A stretch of 64,000 nucleotides of DNA from Spirochaetales bacterium. GTDB lineage: Bacteria > Spirochaetota > Spirochaetia > SZUA-6. Made by a program: the position numbers and the translations under genes. This document shows positions 27,139-35,614 of the stretch, one piece after another; position 1 is the stretch's first letter; each line of letters starts with the position of its first letter. The stretch lies in NCBI GenBank assembly GCA_027021365.1, contig JALUUM010000020.1, positions 454,726-518,725 on the forward strand, written 5' to 3'. The notes beneath the pieces are model-generated. The model searched no databases. It was not told the origin of the DNA and saw only the letters and a program-made list of their open reading frames with translations.

Positions 27139-28023
27139 TCAAATAATTCCTATTATTAATTTAATAATATTATACGAGATCAATGCAATGTATATTATAC
27201 TGAGGAAACCTGATTTTATCCGTTTGAAAGCAACTGCACCAAAATAAACTCCGAAAAGTGTTCCTGTGCCGATGAACAGAGCGGCAAGCAGGGACACTTC
27301 CAACTGGTGGATGTTACCCTGTATGATATATATGATATGTGCGATTACTGCCCCTACGGGGACACTTACCGCAATGAGGCCCGATGATAATGGAATGGCC
27401 CTTTTAATTGGATAGTGTGCAACAGTCTTCAATATTGGACCGTAATATACACCTCCACCAATACCAAGAACGCCTGCAAGGAAACCTCCGGGAACGGCAA
27501 TGAAGGCCTTGAACCAAAAACTATTCTCCTTTTTCACCGTGTTTTCATCGGATTCTCTCTCATGGTTATTATGATTACTGTCGTTTTGTCTGATTCCCAC
27601 AATCTTTCCGTGAAATATTTTTCTGTAATACTGCCCAAGCATTCGCAGGAGAGCAACGACCAGAACGAAAAGGAAGATTATCTTGAACAGCCGAGCATAA
27701 TTATAAGCCGGAAAGGCGATACGGAAGATGAACTGGAAGCTCACGCCTATTACCACTCCTATGATGGCGAAAATCATGAACGGCAACAGCTCACTGCTTT
27801 CAACATTTCCCCGCCTTCTGTGGGATATAAAGGCTGAGATTCCCGTTAGAGAGCTCAGTATGAGTCCCGCCGACCTTGCCACTTCCGGGGATAGTCCAAA
27901 TTGAAGCATGAAGGGCACGTTTATCACTCCACCGCCAATACCGAGCAATGCACCGAGCGAGCCGGAGAGAATACCGATCAGGATGAATGCGAGGGAATTA
28001 AGTACCGTAAAAGAAAGCATCAA
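27139..28023 (-). CDS. TauE/SafE-family membrane permease
   Basis: This 294-residue polytopic protein has about eight transmembrane helices in two halves. Each half opens with the glycine-rich family motif: SGSLGALLGIGGGVINVPF near residue 25 and GFLAGVLGIGGGVYYGPIL in the second half. Members export or import sulfite, sulfonates or other small sulfur or organic anions; the substrate cannot be told here. A hydrophilic His/Asn-rich loop (NHNNHERE region) lies between the halves and is probably cytoplasmic. It is in a minus-strand run of genes (aroC, small membrane protein, this gene, miaB) with gaps of 7-13 bases. Confidence 0.88.
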   Translation of the reverse strand: MMLSFTVLNSLAFILIGILSGSLGALLGIGGGVINVPFMLQFGLSPEVARSAGLILSSLTGISAFISHRRRGNVESSELLPFMIFAIIGVVIGVSFQFIFRIAFPAYNYARLFKIIFLFVLVVALLRMLGQYYRKIFHGKIVGIRQNDSNHNNHERESDENTVKKENSFWFKAFIAVPGGFLAGVLGIGGGVYYGPILKTVAHYPIKRAIPLSSGLIAVSVPVGAVIAHIIYIIQGNIHQLEVSLLAALFIGTGTLFGVYFGAVAFKRIKSGFLSIIYIALISYNIIKLIIGII

Positions 28024-28030
28024 TCTGTCT

Positions 28031-28372
28031 TTATACTCTCTTTTTCAGATTTCTGAAAAATCTGATAAGTGTTATACCACCCGCTATGACAAGGCCCCAG
28101 CCAGCAACACTCATCAACCACCTGAAACCAGGTATGAATGACGATATGGCAGTCAATACACCGGCTCCTACCGTTATGAGTCCTGCATTTCTGTCCTCTT
28201 TGGATGTTCCTATGGCAATACCTGCAATCGCAACGATGCCGCCTGCAACTATTCCTACTATTGGAATAGAGGATATGGCTTTCAGTATCAATAGCCCGAG
28301 GCCGCCTCCCACGGCTCCAAAACCCTTTAAACCGTCCTTTACCAGTTTTTCTCTGGGAACAATATCCCCCAT
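28031..28372 (-). CDS. Small glycine-rich membrane protein
   Basis: The start is placed at the ATG at 28372, which has an excellent AAGGAGG site and follows the aroC stop by 17 bases. A longer reading frame to 28483 would run back into aroC and is not needed. The 113-residue product has three or four glycine-rich hydrophobic helices (GFGAVGGGLGLLILKAI, IPIVGIVAGGIVAIAGIAIG, NAGLITVGAGVLTAISSF, VAGWGLVIAGGITLIRF) and a basic C-terminus. No family is recognised; glycine-zipper-like packing suggests a helix-bundle membrane protein. It is probably co-transcribed with aroC. Confidence 0.75.
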   Translation of the reverse strand: MGDIVPREKLVKDGLKGFGAVGGGLGLLILKAISSIPIVGIVAGGIVAIAGIAIGTSKEDRNAGLITVGAGVLTAISSFIPGFRWLMSVAGWGLVIAGGITLIRFFRNLKKRV

Positions 28373-28389
28373 AAGTATCCTCCTTAACT

Positions 28390-29496
28390 TCAAAATCTTA
28401 CCGTTTTCTGAGCCAAAAGAGAGTCCATTAGGACAAGGTTGACCATACTCTCCAGAACAGGAATGACTCGAATTACGATACAAGGATCATGCCTTCCCGT
28501 TACGGACAGTTTTACCCTGTTGCCATGCCTGTCAACGGTCAACTGTTCTTTTTCGATTGACGGGGTTGGCTTTATTACTGCTCTGAGAACAATGGGCATT
28601 CCCGTGCTTATTCCGCCTAGGATGCCGCCAGCCCTATTGGATGAAGGTTGAATCTCTCCCTTTACCGTGTGAAAGGAATCATTGGCTTGGCTTCCCCTCA
28701 TTCCTGCCAGCTTGAAGCCTGCTCCTACTTCTACACCCTTAACGGCTCCTACAGAAACGATTGCATATGCCAGTAACGCATCGAGTTTCCCGAACACAGG
28801 ATCTCCCAGTCCAGCTTTGACTCCGTAACTCCTGATCTCGATTATTCCACCGAGGGAATCCTTTTGCGACGATGCTTCTCTGATAGCTTGTTCCATTGCC
28901 TTGGCCTTTTCCGGTACGGGGCATCTTGCAGGCACATTGTATATCTCTCTCCTCAATTCTTTTGCCTGCTGAGCCGGAATGTCATCGAGAAAATTGATTT
29001 CCTCCTCGGCAATATCCACCTCACCTATCTTTACCGCGTATCCCAGAGTAACTATACCGAGCTCTTCCAGTATTCTCCTTGCGATGGCTCCCGCAGCTAC
29101 CCTGGAAGCTGTTTCACGTCCCGAAGATCTGCCACTACCCCGGTAATCTCTAAAACCATACTTTCGTTCATAGGTGAAATCAGCATGGCCGGGGCGGTAA
29201 ACATCCTTTAGATTGCTGTAATCCTTTGATTTTACATCCATGTTACGAATAACCATGCTGATGGGTGTTCCGGTTGTCCTGCCCTCGAATATTCCGGAGA
29301 GAATATCGACTTCATCCAGTTCACCTCTGGGAGATGTGAGATCGGTTTGTCCCGGACGCCTCATTATGAGTTCTTTCTGTATGTATTCCTTCTCTATGCT
29401 AATTCCTGCAGGACAACCATCTATGACCACGCCAATTGCCGGACCATGGGATTCCCCCCATGTGGTCACCCTGAAGAATCTTCCGAAACTATTCAT
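28390..29496 (-). CDS. aroC: Chorismate synthase
   Basis: AroC makes chorismate from EPSP, using reduced FMN. The 368-residue protein shows the family signatures: TWGESHGPAIG near residue 13, YRPGHADFTYERKYG, and the FMN-binding YRGSGRSSGRETASRVAAGA. The C-terminal DPCIVIRVIPVLESM region is also typical. It overlaps the phosphohexomutase gene by eight bases upstream. aroH (chorismate mutase) is elsewhere in this window (54902), so aromatic synthesis genes are dispersed. Confidence 0.97.
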   Translation of the reverse strand: MNSFGRFFRVTTWGESHGPAIGVVIDGCPAGISIEKEYIQKELIMRRPGQTDLTSPRGELDEVDILSGIFEGRTTGTPISMVIRNMDVKSKDYSNLKDVYRPGHADFTYERKYGFRDYRGSGRSSGRETASRVAAGAIARRILEELGIVTLGYAVKIGEVDIAEEEINFLDDIPAQQAKELRREIYNVPARCPVPEKAKAMEQAIREASSQKDSLGGIIEIRSYGVKAGLGDPVFGKLDALLAYAIVSVGAVKGVEVGAGFKLAGMRGSQANDSFHTVKGEIQPSSNRAGGILGGISTGMPIVLRAVIKPTPSIEKEQLTVDRHGNRVKLSVTGRHDPCIVIRVIPVLESMVNLVLMDSLLAQKTVRF

Positions 29497-30907
29497 AGAT
29501 GTCGTTCTCCCAGTTTGGATCCACTTCCTGGAAAGAATTTATTTTTTCCTTGAATATTCTTCTGATTTCGAGAAGTTTTTCTTCGGTCTTCGCTTCGAAA
29601 ATAATTACCAACTCGGGGAGGTTGGAGGAAGCCCGTACTAGGCCCCACCCGTCATCAAAGAGGACACGTGCCCCGTTGATATCGATGACACGGTCACCAT
29701 ACTCTCTCTTGAACTGGGCTACCAGTTTTTCTACAACCTTGTACTTTACATTGTCCGGACAGTGCGCCTGGATTTCCGGTGAAGTCACGTACTGGGGTAT
29801 TGTCTTGAGGAGTTGTGAAAGTTTTTTATCCTGCCGGGCAAGGTACTCTACAAGCTTGATGCCTGCATATATTGCATCATCGAAACCATAGTAACCTTCG
29901 TTGAAAAAGATGTGCCCACTCCTTTCACCTGCTAACTCCGCATTTATTTCGTGAAGTTTAGCCTTTATATGCGAATGACCTGTTTTCCACATCACGGGAC
30001 TTCCCCCGTTTGCCTCTATCTCATCAATCAGTGCCTGGGTGCATTTCACATCGAAAACTATTTTTGCTCCCTTTTTCTTCGAAAGTATGTCCCTGGCAAG
30101 AAAAATCAACACCTTGTCACTCCAGACTATTTCACCCCTGTCATCCTGAACACCCAATCTGTCACCGTCACCGTCGAATCCGAGACCCACATCGGCTTCT
30201 ATGTAGGGATGTAGGACTATTTCTCTCAATCGTTTCCTCGCCCTGAGGTCGGAAGGATTGGGAAAGTAGTTAGGATAGCGTGTATCCGGGTCACAGTACA
30301 ACTGGAACGTAGTGCAACCTATTTTCTGGAAGGCTTCATAGGCGAACACCCCGGCTCCGCCGTTACCGCATTCAACAACAACCTTCATGGGTTTTTCAAG
30401 TTTTACACCGGAGGTGATACGTTCTATGTAGGCGTTTCTCACATTTCTCTCCTCATAAGAGCCACTCCCTTTCAGGCTTTCACCGGAGGAAACGATTTCG
30501 TATAGCTCCTTCATTTCAGCCGGGCCCAGTGTCTTTGAAAGTCCATGGGCGAGCTTCATTCCGCTCCAGTCATTTGGATTATGACTTGCTGTAATCATCA
30601 ATCCGCCCTCTATGTTGTAGTGATGCTGGGCAAAATACATCACTGGGCTCAAAGAAAGGCCAATGTCAACAACATCACATCCGGCGGAAAGCAAGCCAAG
30701 AACTGCTGCATTCTTGAATTGAAAGGACGTTTCTCTGTTGTCGTATCCGACTACAACCCTGTTGATGTTACGTCTCTTCAAAAGGATGCCAAAGGAATGG
30801 GCAATCCTCCTGGCAGTTTCACTATTCAACTCTTCGTCATTGACCCTTCCTCGAAGGTCATATTCTCGAAACATGCTCTTAAAGGCAGTGCTATTTACAT
30901 CGTACAT
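29489..30907 (-). CDS. Phosphomannomutase / phosphoglucomutase
   Basis: This alpha-D-phosphohexomutase (472 residues, AlgC/ManB type) interconverts hexose 1- and 6-phosphates. Features: a substrate-entry YDLRGRV motif, the phospho-serine S108 in MITASHNPNDWSGMK, the metal loop GFDGDGDRLG, the sugar-binding GERSGHIFF loop, and the C-terminal phosphate-binding RASSNLPELVI. It could serve mannose or glucose phosphate supply for cell-surface glycans. It has a strong Shine-Dalgarno (GAGGAGG) and is probably the first gene of the minus-strand run through aroC to miaB. Confidence 0.93.
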   Translation of the reverse strand: MYDVNSTAFKSMFREYDLRGRVNDEELNSETARRIAHSFGILLKRRNINRVVVGYDNRETSFQFKNAAVLGLLSAGCDVVDIGLSLSPVMYFAQHHYNIEGGLMITASHNPNDWSGMKLAHGLSKTLGPAEMKELYEIVSSGESLKGSGSYEERNVRNAYIERITSGVKLEKPMKVVVECGNGGAGVFAYEAFQKIGCTTFQLYCDPDTRYPNYFPNPSDLRARKRLREIVLHPYIEADVGLGFDGDGDRLGVQDDRGEIVWSDKVLIFLARDILSKKKGAKIVFDVKCTQALIDEIEANGGSPVMWKTGHSHIKAKLHEINAELAGERSGHIFFNEGYYGFDDAIYAGIKLVEYLARQDKKLSQLLKTIPQYVTSPEIQAHCPDNVKYKVVEKLVAQFKREYGDRVIDINGARVLFDDGWGLVRASSNLPELVIIFEAKTEEKLLEIRRIFKEKINSFQEVDPNWENDIYE

Positions 30908-30932
30908 GCTGTACCTCCTCGATTGATAGTAA

Positions 30933-30962
30933 TTTATAATTAAATAGGCTCTTATTCAACAA
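30933..30962 (-). promoter_or_regulatory. Candidate promoter of the phosphohexomutase-aroC run
   Basis: On the minus strand TTGTTG (30962-30957), an 18-base spacer and TATAAA (30938-30933) precede the ATG at 30907. GAGGAGG lies between the box and the start. This gives a normal leader of about 20 bases. The gap between 30908 and 31045 holds nothing else I can identify. Confidence 0.5.
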
Positions 30963-31045
30963 ATAATCCGGTTAAATATGGCACTGCATTTGGGAAAGAC
31001 AATATTGGAAAGACAATAAAATAGAGCATCGGTGAAATGTATATG

Positions 31046-32113
31046 CTACGCGAGGTTCTTGTTCCTGCTGTCAGTTTCTTCATCGTCAAAGCGTGTGCTT
31101 TCAGACTTGGCACCAACATCGATAGCCGAATCGGGAAACATCAAATCCAGCCTGCAACAGGTCGTATAGAAATCGTTGCCTTCGTACAACCCTCCCGGGG
31201 TAAAATACCGTGATACATTTGGAGGCAGTATAGAGAATAGTTTTCCGGAGAGCGAAATATTTCCAGGTTTTGTAGCTTTCTTCTCAAGATGAGCGGCATA
31301 GTTTATTACTTCGGAGATAATACGTCCCGTATCGCTGAAGAAGCGCAGTCTCCCCGTATCAAGGGCTATTCGCAGGATTATCCTGTCACTCAAGTCACTA
31401 TTGAATCGAACATTGAATATGGGTATGAGTTTTTGAATCTCCAGAGCAAAAAGAACGGCCCTTACTGTATGTTCCTTGAATGCAAAAGCAATTATGCCTC
31501 CGTCACCGGCCCACGACCAGATTCTTCCGTTGTAATCCTTGAGTTTGGTTTTGAGAAACTGCCATAGGGAGAAGTAAATTTTTTCCATGCGCCTTATTCC
31601 GTATTTTTTTACAAGGGCGGAATTGCCTACTATATCGAGACTCATTACCGTTACCTCATAGACCTTACCGTCACGGAGAGAGCCCCAATTGATATTTTCA
31701 GACACATCAGCACTCTGTTTGATTACTTTCCGTCTGTAAAAATCGTACACATAACCTTCATGGGCAAGTTTATTCAGAAAAGTTTCGATGCCATCTATCT
31801 TGATGTGCCTTCCCAGCAGTATTCCGTCATCAAGTTCAACCGTAAGTTTTATAAGTGAAAATAGTTTGTTTTGCTGTTTGCAGTATTCTGTGAGTATCTT
31901 TGCACTTTTCCGTGATGAGAGGGAGATATGGCTATTGGTTCCTGCCAGCTTATTGGAATCGTAGGAAGCTTTAAAGAGGAGCTTCCCTATCTCGTCGATC
32001 TCTCCGGGACGAAGATTGTTTGCCAGTATTTCAATGAGCTCATTGTAAAGAGATGGTGATAGCATGCGTAAAAACCTGTAATCTCCTATTGTGTGAAAAA
32101 GTGATACTATCAT
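31046..32113 (-). CDS. Class III nucleotidyl cyclase-like protein, probably degenerate
   Basis: The C-terminal half resembles the adenylate/guanylate cyclase catalytic domain. MSLDIVGNSALVKKYG holds the first metal Asp, WSWAGDGGIIAF the second, and VINYAAHLEKKA the last motif. In active enzymes the last motif is N-x3-R with a transition-state Arg; here the Arg is His, so activity is doubtful. The N-terminal 150 residues are helical and of unknown family; no membrane helix or known sensor domain is seen. The frame extends to a TTG at 32137, but no ribosome site supports it; the ATG at 32113 is preferred, though also without a clear site. It could be a nucleotide-sensing remnant or effector. 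Confidence 0.65.
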   Translation of the reverse strand: MIVSLFHTIGDYRFLRMLSPSLYNELIEILANNLRPGEIDEIGKLLFKASYDSNKLAGTNSHISLSSRKSAKILTEYCKQQNKLFSLIKLTVELDDGILLGRHIKIDGIETFLNKLAHEGYVYDFYRRKVIKQSADVSENINWGSLRDGKVYEVTVMSLDIVGNSALVKKYGIRRMEKIYFSLWQFLKTKLKDYNGRIWSWAGDGGIIAFAFKEHTVRAVLFALEIQKLIPIFNVRFNSDLSDRIILRIALDTGRLRFFSDTGRIISEVINYAAHLEKKATKPGNISLSGKLFSILPPNVSRYFTPGGLYEGNDFYTTCCRLDLMFPDSAIDVGAKSESTRFDDEETDSRNKNLA

Positions 32114-32199
32114 AGCAATAATACATTTTTTATACAAGGGTTTTCAAACAAATGTGGATAATTGAATTGTTTTTGCTTATCTTTTATTATCACGAAGTA

Positions 32200-32229
32200 T
32201 TGTCCGAAATGATGTCAAACAAATATAAG
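32200..32229 (+). promoter_or_regulatory. Candidate mazG promoter
   Basis: TTGTCC (32200-32205), an 18-base spacer and TATAAG (32224-32229, five of six) lie just before mazG. Only 13 bases separate the -10 box from the ATG, so the leader would be about six or seven bases. Confidence 0.5.
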
Positions 32230-32242
32230 TGAAAGGGTTTTT

Positions 32243-33139
32243 ATGAATTACAACAGCAAAAAAAGGAAGGATGATTATAATTTTGCAACAAAAGGCATGA
32301 AGGCAAAGAATTCTCATGAAAAACATGAAAAAAAGGTAAAGGAGAGTTTCTACAGGTTGTACGGGATTGTAAAAAGGTTGAGGGCACCCGACGGTTGTGC
32401 CTGGGACAGGGAACAATCACCATCAACCTTAAGAAAGAACCTCATAGAAGAGGCATACGAATGCATTGATGCAATCGATCAGAGGGACGATAGTAATCTG
32501 AGGGAAGAACTTGGTGACTTGTATCTACTTATTACAATGATCACTGAAATGAAAGAAGAAGAGAATAGTTTTTACCTCTTCGATGTATTGGATGAAATAA
32601 GTGAAAAATTGATAAGAAGACACCCTCATGTTTTTGGTGATTCAGACAAGAAGACAGTTCCGGAGATACTGAATCAATGGGACCATATCAAAGAAACCAT
32701 CGAGGGAAAGAAGACCAAGGAATCGATACTTGAGAGAATACCAAAGTCACTTCCTCCCCTGGAGAGAGCCTTTGAAATACAGAAAAAGGTTGCAAAGGCT
32801 GGTTTTGACTGGCCCTCGATAGAAGGTGTTTGGAAGAAAATCGATGAAGAACTGGAAGAACTCAATGTGGCAGTCGAATCGGGAAAAGATGAAGACATAG
32901 AGGAAGAATTCGGTGATCTCCTGTTTACCATGGTAAATCTTGCAAGGTTCCTAAAGATTGACCCTGTAGTTTCATTAAACCGAGCCAATGAAAAATTCAT
33001 TGATAGATTTCAGAGTGTTGAAAATGAACTCAAGAGAAACGGGAGCAGTATCGGGAAATCAAACTTAAGGGAGATGGATGCGATATGGAACAGGTTGAAG
33101 TCCAGTCATCAGGGAACGGGAGAAAACCGCTCCAGGTAA
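32243..33139 (+). CDS. mazG: Nucleoside triphosphate pyrophosphohydrolase MazG
   Basis: MazG hydrolyses NTPs and dNTPs to monophosphates and PPi and can lower (p)ppGpp-related stress signals. The 298-residue protein has the two-domain layout of the E. coli enzyme. Domain 1 has RAPDGCAWDREQSPSTLRKN, the metal-binding LIEEAYECIDAID and EELGDLYLLI. Domain 2 has a matching EELEELN..EEEFGDLLFTMVNLAR set. About 30 residues of extra basic sequence precede the domain. The gene ends 31 bases inside the convergent radical SAM gene, so the two 3' ends overlap. Confidence 0.93.
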   Translation: MNYNSKKRKDDYNFATKGMKAKNSHEKHEKKVKESFYRLYGIVKRLRAPDGCAWDREQSPSTLRKNLIEEAYECIDAIDQRDDSNLREELGDLYLLITMITEMKEEENSFYLFDVLDEISEKLIRRHPHVFGDSDKKTVPEILNQWDHIKETIEGKKTKESILERIPKSLPPLERAFEIQKKVAKAGFDWPSIEGVWKKIDEELEELNVAVESGKDEDIEEEFGDLLFTMVNLARFLKIDPVVSLNRANEKFIDRFQSVENELKRNGSSIGKSNLREMDAIWNRLKSSHQGTGENRSR

Positions 33140-35607
33140 CTGCATCGACTTCCATCTTCCCTCCTTGCATAGGTTTTTTTTCTAGAGATCCTTATGTGTT
33201 CTCTCTCAGAGGAATCGAATACCTTTAGAATCTTCTTAATATTCTCACCCTTGGCATTTTCAAGGCGCAAATGAAAACTTAAAGATAAATTATTCTTTTC
33301 AATCTCTATTTCAGAAGAATATTCTCTGAGACGAGTGGTGACATTTTTTTTAAGGGCAGCAGTATCATCACTATCTGTAAAGAAAATGGTGAAATCGGAA
33401 CCCCAGTAAGTTGACATCAAGGATATCTGTTTTTTTCTTGACCGATCAGGCAACTGTTCAGGTATGTCAATACATGCTGCTTTCCTTATCTTGAGCCCAT
33501 CGGGTAGTACTCTGTTTATGGCTTCTGTAAAATGGCTTGGGTCAATTTTTCCCAAGAGAAAAACAGAAGCAACTTCATCTTCCGAATAAATCCCGAGAGA
33601 AAGCGGATTTGCAAATTCAAGGCGCGGTTTAGGGTTGAAACCTCCGGTCATCTCGGGAAACAGAGAAGCTCGCATAAGGGCTCTTTCAAAGATGCTCATT
33701 ATATTGAGATGAGAGAGGAAAATCGCATTACCTTTTTTTTCGAAAGAGAAGATAACCCTGGTTCTTTTTTCTTTCTTAACGGGTAACTTAAGATTATCAA
33801 TGGCACCAATACCCTTTCCGTTGAATGAAAATTCACCGTTGATCACCCTGATATTCTTTTTACAGACTCCGCAGTAATTCCTGCATGGATAGTAGCATCC
33901 CTCGGAGATTTTATTGTTAATATAGTTCTCATATTCCCTCTTCAGGTATGATTTCGTTGAACCGATATTGATAGGATCCCACGGAAGGTTTTCTTCCAGT
34001 TCTCTTTTCCTAAGTGTTTCCTTTTTAATGTCCCACTCGGATTTTTCGATGATATCTTCCCATAGTTTTCTGTCTACTCTGTCATCCCAGGCATCGAAGC
34101 GGGCTCCCTTCCTGAATGCTTGATAGAAAAGTTGTCCGGCCCTTTCATCTCCTCTGGCAATGATACCCTCCAGAAAAGAGAGAAAGGGGGAATGAAACCT
34201 TATTGTGATATATTTCTTGTTGATCTCGCTTTTTATTCTGTAAATGGATTTAAGAGCCTCTCCCTCGTCTATTTGTCTTGCCCATTGGAGAGGTGTATGA
34301 GGTTTGGGTATAAAGGTAGCAATGTTAACATTTATCTTCATCCTTGTCGCAAGGGAAATATCGTTTAGGAAATCTATTATGCTCCGGGTTTCTATCTCGA
34401 GATTCTTTGTATCCCTCCCCTTTTCAGGCAACCCTATCATGAAATAGAACTTTGCATTTCTCCAGCCCTTTTCTCTCGCTGCCCTCAGGTTTTCCACAAT
34501 CTTGTCGTAGGCTACCATCTTGTTTATACTTCTCTGAAGCTCCTCTAGAGGTGTCTCTATGGCAAAGGTAAGGCCGCTCTTCCTTACTACTGACAATTTG
34601 CCGAGAAGTTCAAGCATAAAACTATCCACACGTAGGGAGGGAAAGGAGAAAGAAACACCGGCAGTTCCGTATCTCTTGTTTAGAATATCCATCAATTTTT
34701 CTATGCCATGGAAATCCCCGCTGGATAAAGATGAAAGGGTAACCTCCCTGTAGCCAGAACCAAAGATCTGCTCATCGACATCCCGAATAATCGTTGCTAT
34801 ATCCTTCTGTCTGTAAGGCCTGTAGAAGTATGTTGCCGAACAAAAACGACAATTGTTGGGACATCCCCGCATTATTTCGACAACACCATGATCCTGGACT
34901 ACCTTGATATTGGGTACAAGCATTGGTGAAGGTTGACTTTCCGTCGAGAAATTGGAATAAAAGCTCCTGCCGGTTACGCCACTCTTTCCCGGAAACCATA
35001 TGGATTCTCCGCTTCTCAAAAGGTGGAGAATATCCTCTCTGCTTCCTTTCTGCCTTTTTATTCTGACCAGCTTTGGTAGAGTATTCTTTATCCATTCCTC
35101 CGCCTCACCAAAAAAGAAACAATCAACAAAATGTGAAAAAGGTACCGGATTCATTATCCCCGGTCCGCCTGCAATGATAATGGGGTCATCATGTTTTCTA
35201 TCATCACGTAGAGGTGGAATGCCACCTAAATCGAGGATGTTCAATAGGTTAGTAAGTGTCAATTCATATCCGATTGAAAATGCAACTATATCGAAGCTCT
35301 TCAGAGGACGTTTCGATTCAAGGCTGAAAAGGGGAATCTTTTCTCTTCTGAGAAGTTCTTCCATATCCGTATCGGGAGTAAACACACGTTCACATGAAAC
35401 CCCTTCTGTGCCATTCAATATTCTGTAGAGCAACTTGATTGACATGTTTGACATGCCTACTTCATACAAATCAGGATAAGAGATGAGTATATCAAGGTCA
35501 GAATCTCCCTTTCGGAAGGAACCATACTCACCCCCTGTATATCTTGCCGGTTTCTGAACCTTGTGCAGTAATCTGTCTATAACAGAGTCTTTTATTACAT
35601 CAGCCAT
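33109..35607 (-). CDS. Radical SAM protein fused to a DUF2344 domain
   Basis: The N-terminal part is a B12-binding-like/radical SAM enzyme of the type annotated TIGR03960. Its cluster motif is C249-x3-C253-x2-C256 in MRGCPNNCRFCSATY. The C-terminal part (about 610-832, from RTRVIFSFEKKGNAIFLSHL) is the DUF2344/TIGR03936 domain. Between them is a Cys-rich segment (GCYYPCRNYCGVCKK) that may bind metal. Such fusions are common in anaerobes and are often encoded near ribosome or RNA-modification genes; the reaction is not established. Here it follows rodA by seven bases and ends within mazG's 3' end. The 832-residue length is usual for the fusion. Confidence 0.87.
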   Translation of the reverse strand: MADVIKDSVIDRLLHKVQKPARYTGGEYGSFRKGDSDLDILISYPDLYEVGMSNMSIKLLYRILNGTEGVSCERVFTPDTDMEELLRREKIPLFSLESKRPLKSFDIVAFSIGYELTLTNLLNILDLGGIPPLRDDRKHDDPIIIAGGPGIMNPVPFSHFVDCFFFGEAEEWIKNTLPKLVRIKRQKGSREDILHLLRSGESIWFPGKSGVTGRSFYSNFSTESQPSPMLVPNIKVVQDHGVVEIMRGCPNNCRFCSATYFYRPYRQKDIATIIRDVDEQIFGSGYREVTLSSLSSGDFHGIEKLMDILNKRYGTAGVSFSFPSLRVDSFMLELLGKLSVVRKSGLTFAIETPLEELQRSINKMVAYDKIVENLRAAREKGWRNAKFYFMIGLPEKGRDTKNLEIETRSIIDFLNDISLATRMKINVNIATFIPKPHTPLQWARQIDEGEALKSIYRIKSEINKKYITIRFHSPFLSFLEGIIARGDERAGQLFYQAFRKGARFDAWDDRVDRKLWEDIIEKSEWDIKKETLRKRELEENLPWDPINIGSTKSYLKREYENYINNKISEGCYYPCRNYCGVCKKNIRVINGEFSFNGKGIGAIDNLKLPVKKEKRTRVIFSFEKKGNAIFLSHLNIMSIFERALMRASLFPEMTGGFNPKPRLEFANPLSLGIYSEDEVASVFLLGKIDPSHFTEAINRVLPDGLKIRKAACIDIPEQLPDRSRKKQISLMSTYWGSDFTIFFTDSDDTAALKKNVTTRLREYSSEIEIEKNNLSLSFHLRLENAKGENIKKILKVFDSSEREHIRISRKKTYARREDGSRCSYLERFSPVP

Positions 35608-35614
35608 ACAAAAC

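Noticed and set aside
28373..28483. N-terminal extension of the small membrane protein
   Set aside because: It would overlap aroC and lacks a ribosome site, while the ATG at 28372 has AAGGAGG.
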